Shown: in pieces, positions 51,814-61,090 of the stretch
How the letters are laid out: each line of letters begins with the position of its first letter
How positions within the stretch are numbered: the stretch's first letter is position 1
Origin: Roseiflexus sp034432635
GTDB taxonomy: Bacteria; Chloroflexota; Chloroflexia; Chloroflexales; Roseiflexaceae
DNA length: 64,000 nucleotides
Reading direction: 5' to 3'
Assembly: GCA_034432635.1 (NCBI GenBank)
Contig: DAOUBK010000115.1
Location: 1 to 64,000 of the forward strand
Made by a program: the position numbers and the translations under genes
Notes under the pieces: model-generated
What the model was told of the DNA's origin: nothing
Databases searched by the model: none
What the model saw: the letters and a program-made list of their open reading frames with translations, nothing else

Positions 51814-52080
51814 TTATGATGCTGATCCTGCACAGACATCGCCTACGAGCGTCGTTTTGAGCGAAAAGGTGCGATAGACGGTGATAGCTGCTTCGGGGCA
51901 TACCAGGGCGCAAATCGTGCATCCGGTGCATATGCCCTCTGGATCGTGCAATTGCGCAGGATGATGACCGGCGGCGTTGAACGTGTCCGACAGTTGCACA
52001 ACGCCTTTCGGACAGAATGCGACACACAGTCCGCATCCTTTGCAGCGCTCCGTATCCACGATAATGCGTCCCCGAACCAT
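51814..52080 (-). CDS. 4Fe-4S ferredoxin-like delta subunit
   Basis: 88 aa with two 4Fe-4S motifs: CKGCGLCVAFCP and CTGCTICALVCP. It is the electron-transfer delta subunit of the oxidoreductase. ATG 52080 has ggaggt 5 nt upstream. The C-terminal tail (YRTFSLKTTLVGDVCAGSAS) is short and specific. The gene lies 12 bp after the radical SAM gene and 33 bp before the alpha gene. Confidence 0.93.
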   Translation of the reverse strand: MVRGRIIVDTERCKGCGLCVAFCPKGVVQLSDTFNAAGHHPAQLHDPEGICTGCTICALVCPEAAITVYRTFSLKTTLVGDVCAGSAS

Positions 52081-52092
52081 TTCGACCTCCAA

Positions 52093-53295
52093 TCAGTAAA
52101 TGAACTCGTGAATATCGTAGGTGGCGATCTGTGGACCGGGCGAGCCGAAGTTCAAACGTTCCACAATTGCCTGTCGTTGTGCACGCAGTTCTGCATCGTT
52201 GAGCGGGCGTATGTCGGCGGCGCGTATCTGAGCGGCATACGGTGCGTCGGCACGTTCAGACAGCGTACTGAAGTAGATGATGTCGCCCGCCTCGAGTGGC
52301 AGGCGATTGAGCACAGCAACCGTATCGGCGATATGCCCGGCTGCGAAGCAGTCGCCTCCCAGACCGACGAGTACAATCACGCTGACTGCGATGCCAGCAT
52401 GCTTCAGTGCCGTTACCGTCGCCACAATGTCGGCAGCGCTGGATGGTTTCTGCACAAATGCTAGCAGCGGATCGTGTCCACTCTCCATACCGATGCTGAC
52501 CCGCGTCAATCCGAGCGTCCCCAGGCGTGCATATTCGGACGCCGTTTTCTTGCTGCCGGTGAGTCCGTCGAGAAACGAATGGATCGGAAGATCGCCGATC
52601 TCTTCACGCGCAATCTGCATGAACGCTTCCAGCCGGCGCGTTGGTGCTGCCAGGGCATTCGCCTCACCCAGGAAGATCGAGCGCCGCAGCAGGATCGAGT
52701 CGCCGAGGAACGCGCGCACCGCGCGAGTATGCATGCGAAACTCGTCGGATGACTTGATGCGAAAACGACGACCGCGATAAAAATCGCAGAAGGTGCAGGT
52801 GTTGAACGAACACCCCTTGGTTGCCTGCACGACCACCGCCATGTACTGATCCGGCGGTAAAATGCCGACCGGATCGTACACCTGCTCGAACGCCTTGCGA
52901 TCGGCAACATGCGCTGCGGCATCGAAATACGATGCGCGCTCGATGATATGCAGAAGTTCGTTCAGCGCGCCATTGCCATTCGCCGCCGCACGTGTCGCAG
53001 CTTCTTTTGCCAGCGCATCGCGCAGACTCGCCATACGCACCGCTGCCGCGTCGATCAGTTCGGCAGCTTCGGCATCACTCACCCGACGCCGGATCAATCC
53101 GTTGCTCGTGTGATACTTCTCGAGCAGATGACCGTTCAGTCCACGCTTGTACGTGCGTCCATCGCGGGTCAGCACCCACAACCGACCGCCACGATCATAG
53201 GTGAGCACCTCGTGCGTATCGAACAGTACGCTGAGTGCGCTCGATTTGATACTGATCGTTACCTGTTCGCCATGAATTGTGAATCGAAAGACCAT
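52093..53295 (-). CDS. radical SAM protein with CX4CX2C cluster motif
   Basis: 400 aa. Iron-sulfur/SAM motif KGCSFNTCTFCDFYRGRRF has C-X4-C-X2-C rather than C-X3-C-X2-C, as in COG1032-like radical SAM proteins. GLTRVSIGMESGHDPLLAFV and VLVGLGGDC are the barrel's SAM-contact regions. The N-terminal 110 residues contain an unusual extra domain (VLTRDGRTYKRGLNGHLLEK). First gene of the oxidoreductase operon, 12 bp from the ferredoxin. Its reaction is unknown; modification of, or radical chemistry linked to, the oxidoreductase is only a hypothesis. Confidence 0.82.
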   Translation of the reverse strand: MVFRFTIHGEQVTISIKSSALSVLFDTHEVLTYDRGGRLWVLTRDGRTYKRGLNGHLLEKYHTSNGLIRRRVSDAEAAELIDAAAVRMASLRDALAKEAATRAAANGNGALNELLHIIERASYFDAAAHVADRKAFEQVYDPVGILPPDQYMAVVVQATKGCSFNTCTFCDFYRGRRFRIKSSDEFRMHTRAVRAFLGDSILLRRSIFLGEANALAAPTRRLEAFMQIAREEIGDLPIHSFLDGLTGSKKTASEYARLGTLGLTRVSIGMESGHDPLLAFVQKPSSAADIVATVTALKHAGIAVSVIVLVGLGGDCFAAGHIADTVAVLNRLPLEAGDIIYFSTLSERADAPYAAQIRAADIRPLNDAELRAQRQAIVERLNFGSPGPQIATYDIHEFIY

Positions 53296-53350
53296 ACCAG
53301 GTAAAAGTCAAATGGATGCGCCTGCCCATCCGCTCGTTGCTCCTTGACAT

Positions 53351-54358
53351 TCATCCCGTTGATACAACCGCCGGAGTAGTCTGTCGCACCAGGCTCTTGC
53401 GACCAACCATCCAGAGCGCCCCCAGATCAAACACGACGGTGACGATGCTTACCATCCAATCGCAGGCGCAGCAGTGATCCCGACCAGCAAAAGCAATCCG
53501 AGCGCCAGTGGCACGAATGAGCGTTCAGCCCATGCTGGCTGGAGATGCAGCAGGATCTGTCGCCCAATCTCAAACCCTATCACAATTTGTGACACATATG
53601 CGATGGCAAGAATGATCAGCACGATCAGCGCCATTCTGATAATGATGCCTGCCGCGATGATAATACCCATCAGACCCTTCAGTTGCACAGTTGCCAGCAG
53701 AATGGATGCCGCAATGGTGAGGAGTATCACCGCCAGCAAGACCAGCGCCATCGCCAGAAGGCTAACGATACCCCAACCGAGACTGGCGATCGGTCTGGTA
53801 TCCAGCTCACTGGTTGTTCCACGCAGAAGGTGTGGTTTCAGCCCCACAAGCATCAGACCAAGCAGGAATAAGAGCCTATCCGAATAACCCGGATGCAATC
53901 GTACCTGCCAGCAATGCCTGCCCGCCGCCGAAGAACAGCGAACCGTCTATCTGGCTGCCGGGCAGTGTTTCGATCCTGGCGCCGCTTCCCCACAGGTTAT
54001 TGCCGATGCGCGCCTGTGGGCCGAGGCGGATGATGACGGCTGTCACGAACACATTATGGGTGACCGTACCGTTTACAACGACCCCGCCGCTTACTGCGAA
54101 GAGATCGCCCTTGATGACGCCGTTTATTTTGACGGTTTGCGCCCGGGTCACAACATCGCCAATCACACGACCATTGATCGTTACAGTCGTTGCACTGACG
54201 ATCAGATTGTCGTTGATCGTCTCGCTCGCTTCAATCACAACCCGCTTGCCCGTGCGACGATCCGTCGCGGTGACCATTGCAAGCGTTAGAACGAGTAGAA
54301 GCACAGCCGTCATCACCAGGAGCACCAGGTGAACGGTTTTGTTCCGTTTCCTGTTCAT
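53351..54358 (-). pseudogene. bactofilin-like membrane protein, two frameshifts
   Basis: Three pieces read as one protein. Piece 1 (54358-53876): signal/anchor helix (HLVLLVMTAVLLLVLTLAMV) and beta-helix turns (VTINGRVIGDVVTRAQTVKI). Piece 2 (about 53898-53449): hydrophobic helices, e.g. LGWGIVSLLAMALVLLAVIL. Piece 3 (to TGA 53353-53351): MVSIVTVVFDLGALWMVGRK. The first break creates a TAG at 53878-53876. The second looks like a 4-base loss in an ATGG repeat near 53452. Intact relatives combine a bactofilin-like stalk with a C-terminal membrane domain. SD gagagga precedes ATG 54358. Confidence 0.72.
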
Positions 54359-54494
54359 GTATGTGCTCCTCTCAGGTGATCCTTTCAGGAGATCGTGATG
54401 GTGGAGTGCGCGATCTATCATAGAGCAGGTGTGGCAACCCTGCGGAAAAGAAGCATATGCGGCAGAGTTAAGGATGCGCTACCTGTGTAAAACG

Positions 54495-54503
54495 TGCTAT
54501 ACT
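54495..54503 (+). promoter_or_regulatory. GHMP kinase promoter (extended -10)
   Basis: TGcTATACT (TG 54495-54496, TATACT 54498-54503), 33 bp before ATG 54536; no clear -35. Confidence 0.55.
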
Positions 54504-54535
54504 GCGCGGCGCGTGTGTTGATACAGGAGCGTTCC

Positions 54536-55549
54536 ATGCGGATCTATAAAGCCAAAGCGCCGATGCGGATCGGCTTTTTCGGTGGCGGCACCGATGTTAG
54601 CCCCTACGCTGAAGAGTATGGCGGCAAGGTGCTCAACTGCACGATCGATAAATACGTGCGCTGTATGTTGCGCCCAAGTAGTGAACCGGGGATCATCATC
54701 CGCTCGCTCGACCTGGAGGAAGTCAGTCGCAAAACGACTGGTCACTGGGATGGTCGCCTCGACCTGCCGCAGGCGGTGCTCGATGCGGCAATGCCTCCCT
54801 CTGAGGGGGTCGAAGTGATCATGTTCTCCGACGTTCCGCCTGGTTCTGGGCTTGGCTCATCGTCGGCGCTGGTGGTCAGCATGCTGAAGTTGATCGGCGT
54901 TGCCTACCAGATCACGCTCGATCCGCATACGCTGGCAGAACTTGCCTACCGGATCGAGCGGGTCGACCTGGGTATTCCGGGTGGACGACAGGATCAGTAT
55001 GCGGCAGCATTTGGCGGTATGTGCGTGTATCATTTCGGCAGAGGACAGGTGATCGTCGAACCGGTGCTAAGCGATCCAACCGCGCTGCTCGAACTAGAGA
55101 GTTGCCTGCTGCTGGGCTATATTGGCAGTCGGAAACTCCTTACCCAGCATCTGGTGGACGACCAGGTGCGGCGATTGAAGGAAGGTGACACGCTGCGCTA
55201 TCACGATGAGACCAAAGCCTTCGTGGATGAAGCGGTTCGGTTGCTGCGTAGCCTGCGGATCGCCGATTTTGGCAGGCTGCTGCACGATGCATGGGAGGTG
55301 AAGAAAGCCTTCTCTCCCTACATCGCACCCACGGAGGTCGAAGCGATCTACGCGCTGGCGCGTCGTCACGGTGCGTGGGGCGGCAAGATCACCGGCGCCG
55401 GCGGCGGTGGCTTTATGGTCTTTGCCTGCCCGTTCGACCGTCGCCTCGAACTTGAGCGGGTGCTGAGCGAGGCGGGAGTGCAGATCCGGCATTTCTCGTT
55501 TACAACCCAGGGGGTGCACGCCTGGAGCGTGGATGTTGCGGAGAAATAG
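54536..55549 (+). CDS. GHMP-family sugar kinase (heptose-7-phosphate kinase-like)
   Basis: 337 aa. AKAPMRIGFFGGGTDVSPYA start, ATP loop PPGSGLGSSSALVVSMLKL (motif 2), and KITGAGGGGFMVFACP (motif 3). The GGGTDV start is typical of D-glycero-D-manno-heptose 7-phosphate kinases and L-fucokinase-like members, which phosphorylate sugars at C1. ATG 54536 begins the conserved MRIYKAKAP. Divergent from the bactofilin-like pseudogene. No heptose isomerase or guanylyltransferase is nearby, so the substrate is open. Confidence 0.87.
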   Translation: MRIYKAKAPMRIGFFGGGTDVSPYAEEYGGKVLNCTIDKYVRCMLRPSSEPGIIIRSLDLEEVSRKTTGHWDGRLDLPQAVLDAAMPPSEGVEVIMFSDVPPGSGLGSSSALVVSMLKLIGVAYQITLDPHTLAELAYRIERVDLGIPGGRQDQYAAAFGGMCVYHFGRGQVIVEPVLSDPTALLELESCLLLGYIGSRKLLTQHLVDDQVRRLKEGDTLRYHDETKAFVDEAVRLLRSLRIADFGRLLHDAWEVKKAFSPYIAPTEVEAIYALARRHGAWGGKITGAGGGGFMVFACPFDRRLELERVLSEAGVQIRHFSFTTQGVHAWSVDVAEK

Positions 55550-55624
55550 CCGGTATTTCCGGTTTCGGCAGGGTGGTGGTATCATAATAGGTCAGGCGCT
55601 GGCGTGATTGCTGGACAACATCGT

Positions 55625-56542
55625 ATGGGCGTTCCAATCGCTGTTTCTGCCAAAGTGCAGGCGGCGCTTGCCGCCGGTCAGCCGGTGGTTGCGCTGGAGA
55701 GCACCGTGATTGCCCACGGATTGCCCTATCCGCACAATCTTGAACTGGCATATGCGCTGGAGCAGGAGGTGCGCGATCAGGGGGCAATTCCGGCAACGGT
55801 TGGGATTGTTGCGGGTGTACCGACGGTCGGTATGGACGCGGCGGCAATCCGGCGTTTTGCGCAACCCGATCCGCACCATCTGCCGTCGAAGGTTTCACGG
55901 CGCGACATTGGATATGCGGTTGCGACAGGCGGCGATGGAGCGACAACCGTCGCGGCGACGATGGCGCTGGCGCATCTGGCGGGTGTGCAGGTGTTCGCAA
56001 CTGGCGGCATTGGCGGCGTTCATCGGGGTGCGCGCGAAACGTGGGACGTCTCTGCCGATCTGACCGAACTGGGGCGCACCCCGGTGCTGGTGGTGTGCGC
56101 TGGCGCCAAGGCAATCCTCGATCTGCCGGCAACGCTGGAATACCTGGAGACCAGCGGCGTGCCGGTGCTGGGGTGGCACACTGTTGAGTTCCCGGCATTC
56201 TACAGCATATCGAGTGGTCTTCCCGTCGCGTATGCACAGGATGCGCCCTTTGTCGCGCACGTATGGAAGGCGCACCGTGCACTCGGCGGCGCTGGTCTGT
56301 TGCTGGCAGTGCCGCCGCCTGCGGAGTACGCAATCGATCGCGCCGCGGCGGAGGCTGCGATTGAGCGTGCCCTTCACCGTGCAGTGGAAGAAGGTGTTCA
56401 CGGTCCGGCGGTAACGCCGTTTCTTCTCGCGGCACTGGCGCGCGAGACAGAGGGCGAGAGCGTTCGCGCCAACGTTGCGTTGCTGCGCCAGAATGCGCGG
56501 ATCGCCGCACAGGTGGCGGGAGCGATTGCAGGCATAAGATGA
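55625..56542 (+). CDS. psuG: pseudouridine-5'-phosphate glycosidase
   Basis: 305 aa from ATG 55625; GTG 55604 is an alternative. Family blocks: PVVALESTVIAHGLPYPHN, ATVGIVAGVPTVG, SKVSRRDIGYAVATGGDGAT (catalytic lysine region), VFATGGIGGVHRGA, and VVCAGAKAILDLPATLEYLE with the second key Lys. It cleaves pseudouridine 5'-phosphate to uracil and ribose 5-phosphate. The usual partner kinase PsuK is not adjacent. The last base pairs overlap rlmN (ATGA), so the two RNA-metabolism genes are coupled. A TGgTATCAT element (55577-55585) may be the promoter. Confidence 0.93.
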   Translation: MGVPIAVSAKVQAALAAGQPVVALESTVIAHGLPYPHNLELAYALEQEVRDQGAIPATVGIVAGVPTVGMDAAAIRRFAQPDPHHLPSKVSRRDIGYAVATGGDGATTVAATMALAHLAGVQVFATGGIGGVHRGARETWDVSADLTELGRTPVLVVCAGAKAILDLPATLEYLETSGVPVLGWHTVEFPAFYSISSGLPVAYAQDAPFVAHVWKAHRALGGAGLLLAVPPPAEYAIDRAAAEAAIERALHRAVEEGVHGPAVTPFLLAALARETEGESVRANVALLRQNARIAAQVAGAIAGIR

Positions 56543-57723
56543 GTCAGGATAAGGATACTCGGCGAGACCTGTACGATCTGTCGCTGGCGGATATGGAACG
56601 TCTGATGACGGCATGGGGACAGCCAGCCTACCGAGCGCGGCAGATATTCCGCCAGTTGTATGTCAACCTGGTCGACTCGCCACTGGCGATGACCGACCTT
56701 CCCCTGGCGCTGCGGGAACGACTGGTTGCCGAAACGCGCCCTGGATCGTTGACGCCGGCACAGGTGCATGTAGCAGACCAAGGTTTGACGCGCAAGGCGC
56801 TCTTCCGCCTGCCAGGCGGCGTTGCAATCGAAAGTGTGCTGATGATATACCCCGATCGGGCAACTGTGTGTGTTTCGACGCAGGCAGGCTGCGCGATGGG
56901 GTGCATCTTCTGCGCTACCGGAACGCTCGGACTGCTGCGCAATCTATCGCCGGGCGACATCGTGGCACAGGTCGTCTGGGCGGCGCGTGAAATGCGCCGC
57001 TTTGCCGCCGAACGCCATCTTTCATCCTCCGCTGCTCCTCCTGAGGATGATTCCTGGTGGACTCCAGACAATCTCGAGGATCATTCCGATGTGCGGAGTA
57101 TTTCCGTCTCACGGCTCTCGAACATCGTCTTCATGGGCATGGGTGAGCCATTTGCGAACTATGATCGCTGGTGGCGCGCAGTGGAGATCGTCCACGATCC
57201 CCGTGGGTTGAACATAGGCGCGCGCAGCATGACCGTCTCGACGGTTGGGCTGGTTCCGGGTATTCGCCTCCTGGCAACCGAGAAACTGCCGATCAACCTG
57301 GCGATCTCGTTACATGCTCCCGATGATGATCTGCGCAGCGCGTTGCTGCCGATCAACCGCCGTTACCCGCTCGCCGCGCTCTTCGAGGCGACCCGCGACT
57401 ACCTGACGGCGACCGGTCGGCGGGTCTCGTTCGAGTATGTGCTGTTGCAGGGGAAGAATGACGAACCGGAGCAAGCAACAAAACTGGCGGCGCTGCTCCG
57501 TGGTGAAGCGGGAACGGTACAGTTGCCTCTTCACCTGGTGCATGTCAATCTCATCCCGTGGAATCCGGTGCCGGGCATGCCACTCGGACGGTCGGAGCGC
57601 CAGCGCGTACTGACTTTCCAGCGCATCCTGCGTGAGCGCGGCATCGCCTGTACTGTGCGTGTCGAGCGCGGCGTCTCCATTGCAGCAGCATGTGGACAAC
57701 TGGCAGGTACAAGGGAACCTTGA
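56539..57723 (+). CDS. rlmN: 23S rRNA (adenine-2503-C2)-methyltransferase RlmN
   Basis: 394 aa. Radical SAM motif CAMGCIFC (C-X3-C-X2-C), GMGEPFANYD, and TVSTVGLVPGI. The methylated catalytic cysteine near the end is in AAACGQLAG. Modifies A2503 of 23S rRNA (and possibly tRNA A37) using two SAM. An insertion of about 35 acidic residues (SSAAPPEDDSWWTPDNLEDH) sits after the first third, before SNIVFMGMGEP, longer than in E. coli RlmN. Translation is coupled to psuG by the ATGA overlap. Confidence 0.95.
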   Translation: MSQDKDTRRDLYDLSLADMERLMTAWGQPAYRARQIFRQLYVNLVDSPLAMTDLPLALRERLVAETRPGSLTPAQVHVADQGLTRKALFRLPGGVAIESVLMIYPDRATVCVSTQAGCAMGCIFCATGTLGLLRNLSPGDIVAQVVWAAREMRRFAAERHLSSSAAPPEDDSWWTPDNLEDHSDVRSISVSRLSNIVFMGMGEPFANYDRWWRAVEIVHDPRGLNIGARSMTVSTVGLVPGIRLLATEKLPINLAISLHAPDDDLRSALLPINRRYPLAALFEATRDYLTATGRRVSFEYVLLQGKNDEPEQATKLAALLRGEAGTVQLPLHLVHVNLIPWNPVPGMPLGRSERQRVLTFQRILRERGIACTVRVERGVSIAAACGQLAGTREP

Positions 57724-57727
57724 GTGC

Positions 57728-57776
57728 GTTCCCGGTTCCTGGTTCCCGGTTCTCAGTTCTCAGTTCTCGGTTCTCC
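57728..57776. repeat. heptanucleotide tandem repeat, 7 units
   Basis: Seven exact 7-bp units: gttcccg, gttcctg, gttcccg, gttctca, gttctca, gttctcg, gttctcc. They fill the whole gap between rlmN and the aminotransferase start, so the latter lacks a Shine-Dalgarno. Confidence 0.85.
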
Positions 57777-57777
57777 T

Positions 57778-58950
57778 ATGCATCTATCAGAACAATTTCT
57801 CCTGCGACGCGACATCACATTTCTCAACCACGGCAGTTTCGGCGCATGCCCGCGACCGGTGTTCGAGATATATCAGCAGTGGCAGCGCACTCTGGAAATG
57901 CAACCGGTCGAGTTTCTGGGGCGGCGGCTCAACGGGTTACTGGCGGAAGCGCGGGCGCGTCTTGCAGCGTTCATCGGCGCCGCACCCGAGGATGTCGTGT
58001 TTGTGCCCAATGTCACCTATGCACTGAACATCGTTGCCCGCTCGATCGATCTTCGACCGGGTGATGAGGTTTTGGGCAGCAATCACGAATACGGGGCAAT
58101 TGAACGTAGCTGGCGCTACGTCTGCGATCAGCGCGGCGCGGTCTACGTTCCGCAGCCGGTTTCTCTACCGGTTGAGGACGACAGCGCGATCGTTGAACAG
58201 ATCTGGAGTGGCGTTACTGAACGCACAAAAGTAATTACTCTGAGTCACATCACCTCGCCAACCGCACTGATCATGCCGGTGGCAACCATCTGCCGGCGCG
58301 CGCGGGATGCGGGCATCATCACCGTCATCGATGGCGCGCATGCGCTGGGGCAGATCGATCTGGATCTTCAGGCGATAGGGGCGGATTTCTACGGTGGCAA
58401 CTGTCACAAATGGCTCTGCGCCCCCAAAGGTGCCGGATTTCTCTACGCCCGTCCAGAGCATCAGGCGCTGCTCCAGCCGCTGGTTGTCAGCTGGGGGTGG
58501 CAACCGCGCCAGCCAATGCGTTCGAGTTTCCTCGCTTACCCGGAAGGCGCCTCCTTCCGCGACTACTACGAGTGGATGGGAACTGATGATCCCTCCGCGT
58601 TTCTCAGCGTTCCGACGGCGATCGATTTCCAGAACGCCAACGACTGGTCGACCGTGCGTCGCGCCTGCCACACGCTTCTGGTGGATGCCTCCCGGCTGAT
58701 CACCGGGTTGACCGGACACGCGCCGCTCACCCCCGATGGTGAGGCGTGGTGGATGCAGATGCGCGCCCTGCCGCTCCCGCCGTGCAATCCGAAAGAGGTC
58801 CAGGCGCGTCTGTGGAACGAATTCCGTATCGAAGTGCCGTGCTTCGATTGGGAAGGCATCCCGTTGATCCGGATCTCGATCCAGGCATACAATACACCGG
58901 CGGACATCGACCGGTTGCTGGAGGGGTTACCGTCAGTCTTACGGTTGTGA
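57778..58950 (+). CDS. class V aminotransferase family protein (isopenicillin-N-epimerase-like)
   Basis: 390 aa PLP enzyme. FLNHGSFGACPRPV is the typical start; SNHEYGAIERSWRYVCDQ, ITVIDGAHALGQIDLDLQAI, and the PLP-lysine region GGNCHKWLCAPKG (Lys in HKW) follow. Relatives are isopenicillin N epimerase-like or cysteine-desulfurase-like enzymes; reaction not determinable. ATG 57778 is preceded only by heptanucleotide repeats and no Shine-Dalgarno, so translation may depend on coupling with rlmN or on an unusual site. Confidence 0.85.
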   Translation: MHLSEQFLLRRDITFLNHGSFGACPRPVFEIYQQWQRTLEMQPVEFLGRRLNGLLAEARARLAAFIGAAPEDVVFVPNVTYALNIVARSIDLRPGDEVLGSNHEYGAIERSWRYVCDQRGAVYVPQPVSLPVEDDSAIVEQIWSGVTERTKVITLSHITSPTALIMPVATICRRARDAGIITVIDGAHALGQIDLDLQAIGADFYGGNCHKWLCAPKGAGFLYARPEHQALLQPLVVSWGWQPRQPMRSSFLAYPEGASFRDYYEWMGTDDPSAFLSVPTAIDFQNANDWSTVRRACHTLLVDASRLITGLTGHAPLTPDGEAWWMQMRALPLPPCNPKEVQARLWNEFRIEVPCFDWEGIPLIRISIQAYNTPADIDRLLEGLPSVLRL

Positions 58951-59023
58951 GTCAGAACGCATAGCCGGAAGCCCTGCGCTGAACGCGATGAACGCCTGTA
59001 TGTCCTGGATGCCGGTTGTGCCC

Positions 59024-60826
59024 CTACGCCATCTGCTCCAGTTCATCGAGCAACGCACCAAAGTGATCCATCGCCGCCTGGATAGGCGTCGGCGAGAGCA
59101 TATCGACCCCGGCATCACGCAACAGTTCAATCGAAGGGCGCGACGATCCGCTGTGCAGGAAGCGCAGATACCGCTCGATGGCTGGACTGCCCTCCTGAAC
59201 GATCCGTTTGTGCAGCGCCAGCGCCGCCGAAAGTCCGGTTGCATACTGGTAGACGTAGAAATTGTAGTAGAAATGCGGAATACGTGCCCATTCCAGCGTG
59301 ATCTGCTCATCGAGCGCCACTTCCGCCCCATGGTAGCGTGCTACCAGATCGCGGTAGATCGTACTGAACAGTTCGGTCGTGAGCGGCTCACCCGCTTCTG
59401 CGCGCCGATGAATTTCTAGTTCGAACTCGGCAAACATCGTCTGCCGGAAGAGCGTAGTGCGAATGTCTTCCAGTTGCTCGACAATCAGATAGCGACGCAG
59501 GGTCGGATCGTCACGTGTTCGCAGCAGGTAATCGGTCAACAACGCCTCGTTCAGCGTCGAAGCGACTTCAGCGACGAAAATCGTGTAATCGCCATAAATG
59601 TAGGGTTGCGACTTGCGGGTGAAGTACGAGTGCATCGCGTGACCAAGTTCGTGCGCCAGCGTAAACACATCGTTCAGGCGTTCCTGGTAATTCAGCAGCA
59701 TAAATGGTGGGGTGGTGTACGAACCGTCGCTGTACGCACCGCTGCGCTTACCGATATTCTCGTAAACGTCGATCCAGCGACTGCGAAACGCCTGCGTCAC
59801 GGCAGCGCCATACTCATCGCCAAGCGGCTCGAATGCCGCACACACCATGCGTTCTGCTTCCTCATACGGAACCGCAACATCCGCCTCTGGAACAAGCGGG
59901 GCGTACAGATCGTAGAAATGAAGTTCGTCCAGCCCCATGATCCGCCGACGCACCTGAAAATAGCGGTGAAGCCGGGGCAGACTAGCGTTGACCGTCGCAA
60001 TCAGATTGTGGTAGACCTCCACCGGAATATCGTTCGGCGTCAGCGCTGCCTCCAGTGATGAAGCGTAATTGCGAACTCGTGCATTCAGTACGTGGGTGCG
60101 CACCTGTGCGGCAAGTGACGCCCCCAGCGTGTTGCGTATCCCCTGGAAGGCGCTATAGTAGCCGACGAACGCATCGCGGCGCACCCTGCGATCAGGACTG
60201 CGCAGGAAGCGCAGGAAACGTCCGTGCGACAGTTGCACCGACTGTCCCTGCTCATCCTCGATCGCGGGAAAATGGAGGTCGGCATTGGTCAGCACCTCAA
60301 AAATCTCACCCGGCGCGCGCGTAATATCGCTGAACTGCGCCAGGATCGATTCGACCTCGGCAGAGCGCACGTGGGCGCGCTGGCGCAACAACTGATCCAG
60401 TGCATACTCGTACACCACCAGATCGGGATACTCCCGAATCCAGGAGCGGATCTGATCCTCTGGCGCTGCCAGGATCTCCGGTTCGATGAATGCCAGCGCC
60501 GCACCGACCTTCGCCGCCAGTGTTCCGGCGCGTTCGGCGAGCGCCTGCCCAACCGGATCGGTTGTGTCGCTGTCAAAGCAGCGGTTGGCGTAGACGTAGA
60601 TCTGCCAGAGATGCATCGATACCTGATCGCGCCGTCGCAATGCCTCCAGCAGATCGTCGGCGCTGCGAGCGACACGTCCCTGCAACGCTGCTACATCACT
60701 CAGCATCTGCTCAATCGCGGCAACGTCCTGTTCCCAGGCAGCGTCATCGGCATATATCGTCGTGAGATCCCATCGATACTGCTCAGGAACCTCATCACGG
60801 CGCGGCACTTTCTGTGTTTCGGTCAT
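59024..60826 (-). CDS. pepF: oligoendopeptidase F
   Basis: 600 aa M3 metallopeptidase. Zinc site HELGHAMHSYF, with the downstream Glu in AEVASTLNEALLTDYLL. The N-terminal helical part (WDLTTIYADDAAWEQDVAAI) is typical of PepF. It degrades short peptides (7-17 residues) in the cytoplasm. ATG 60826 (MTETQKVPRRDEVPEQYRWD) is the usual start. Single gene; a small hairpin (60927-60941) lies upstream. Confidence 0.95.
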   Translation of the reverse strand: MTETQKVPRRDEVPEQYRWDLTTIYADDAAWEQDVAAIEQMLSDVAALQGRVARSADDLLEALRRRDQVSMHLWQIYVYANRCFDSDTTDPVGQALAERAGTLAAKVGAALAFIEPEILAAPEDQIRSWIREYPDLVVYEYALDQLLRQRAHVRSAEVESILAQFSDITRAPGEIFEVLTNADLHFPAIEDEQGQSVQLSHGRFLRFLRSPDRRVRRDAFVGYYSAFQGIRNTLGASLAAQVRTHVLNARVRNYASSLEAALTPNDIPVEVYHNLIATVNASLPRLHRYFQVRRRIMGLDELHFYDLYAPLVPEADVAVPYEEAERMVCAAFEPLGDEYGAAVTQAFRSRWIDVYENIGKRSGAYSDGSYTTPPFMLLNYQERLNDVFTLAHELGHAMHSYFTRKSQPYIYGDYTIFVAEVASTLNEALLTDYLLRTRDDPTLRRYLIVEQLEDIRTTLFRQTMFAEFELEIHRRAEAGEPLTTELFSTIYRDLVARYHGAEVALDEQITLEWARIPHFYYNFYVYQYATGLSAALALHKRIVQEGSPAIERYLRFLHSGSSRPSIELLRDAGVDMLSPTPIQAAMDHFGALLDELEQMA

Positions 60827-61090
60827 GGGAGAATCCCTCCATTACTGAGTGCAATGTGTCTGCGAGGCACCAGAATGGCGTCTTTCTGCGTATCCTGATC
60901 CCCGCTTCGTGTCGTTCCGGACGGACGACGCCTGTGGCGTCAATGTCACCAGACACACCTGGCTGACCAGGCTGCTGTACCCATGTCTTAGTGATATGAC
61001 CGGCAGAAAGACAGGAACAGTATTGTACCATACCGTCCTCGTCCTGGCGGAGGAGTTTGGCGATGTGGACAAGAGGATTCTGGAAACGAC
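60827..61090. other. intergenic region between pepF and the metal transporter
   Basis: 264 bp without a gene. A hairpin GACGCC (60927-60932)/GGCGTC (60936-60941) with a 3-nt loop. The tail end abuts the permease stop at 61091. Confidence 0.5.

Noticed and set aside
53449..53898. Stand-alone hydrophobic 149-aa protein gene
   Set aside because: Its sequence continues the bactofilin-like gene on both sides of frameshifts; better read as part of that pseudogene, though separate translation is not excluded.
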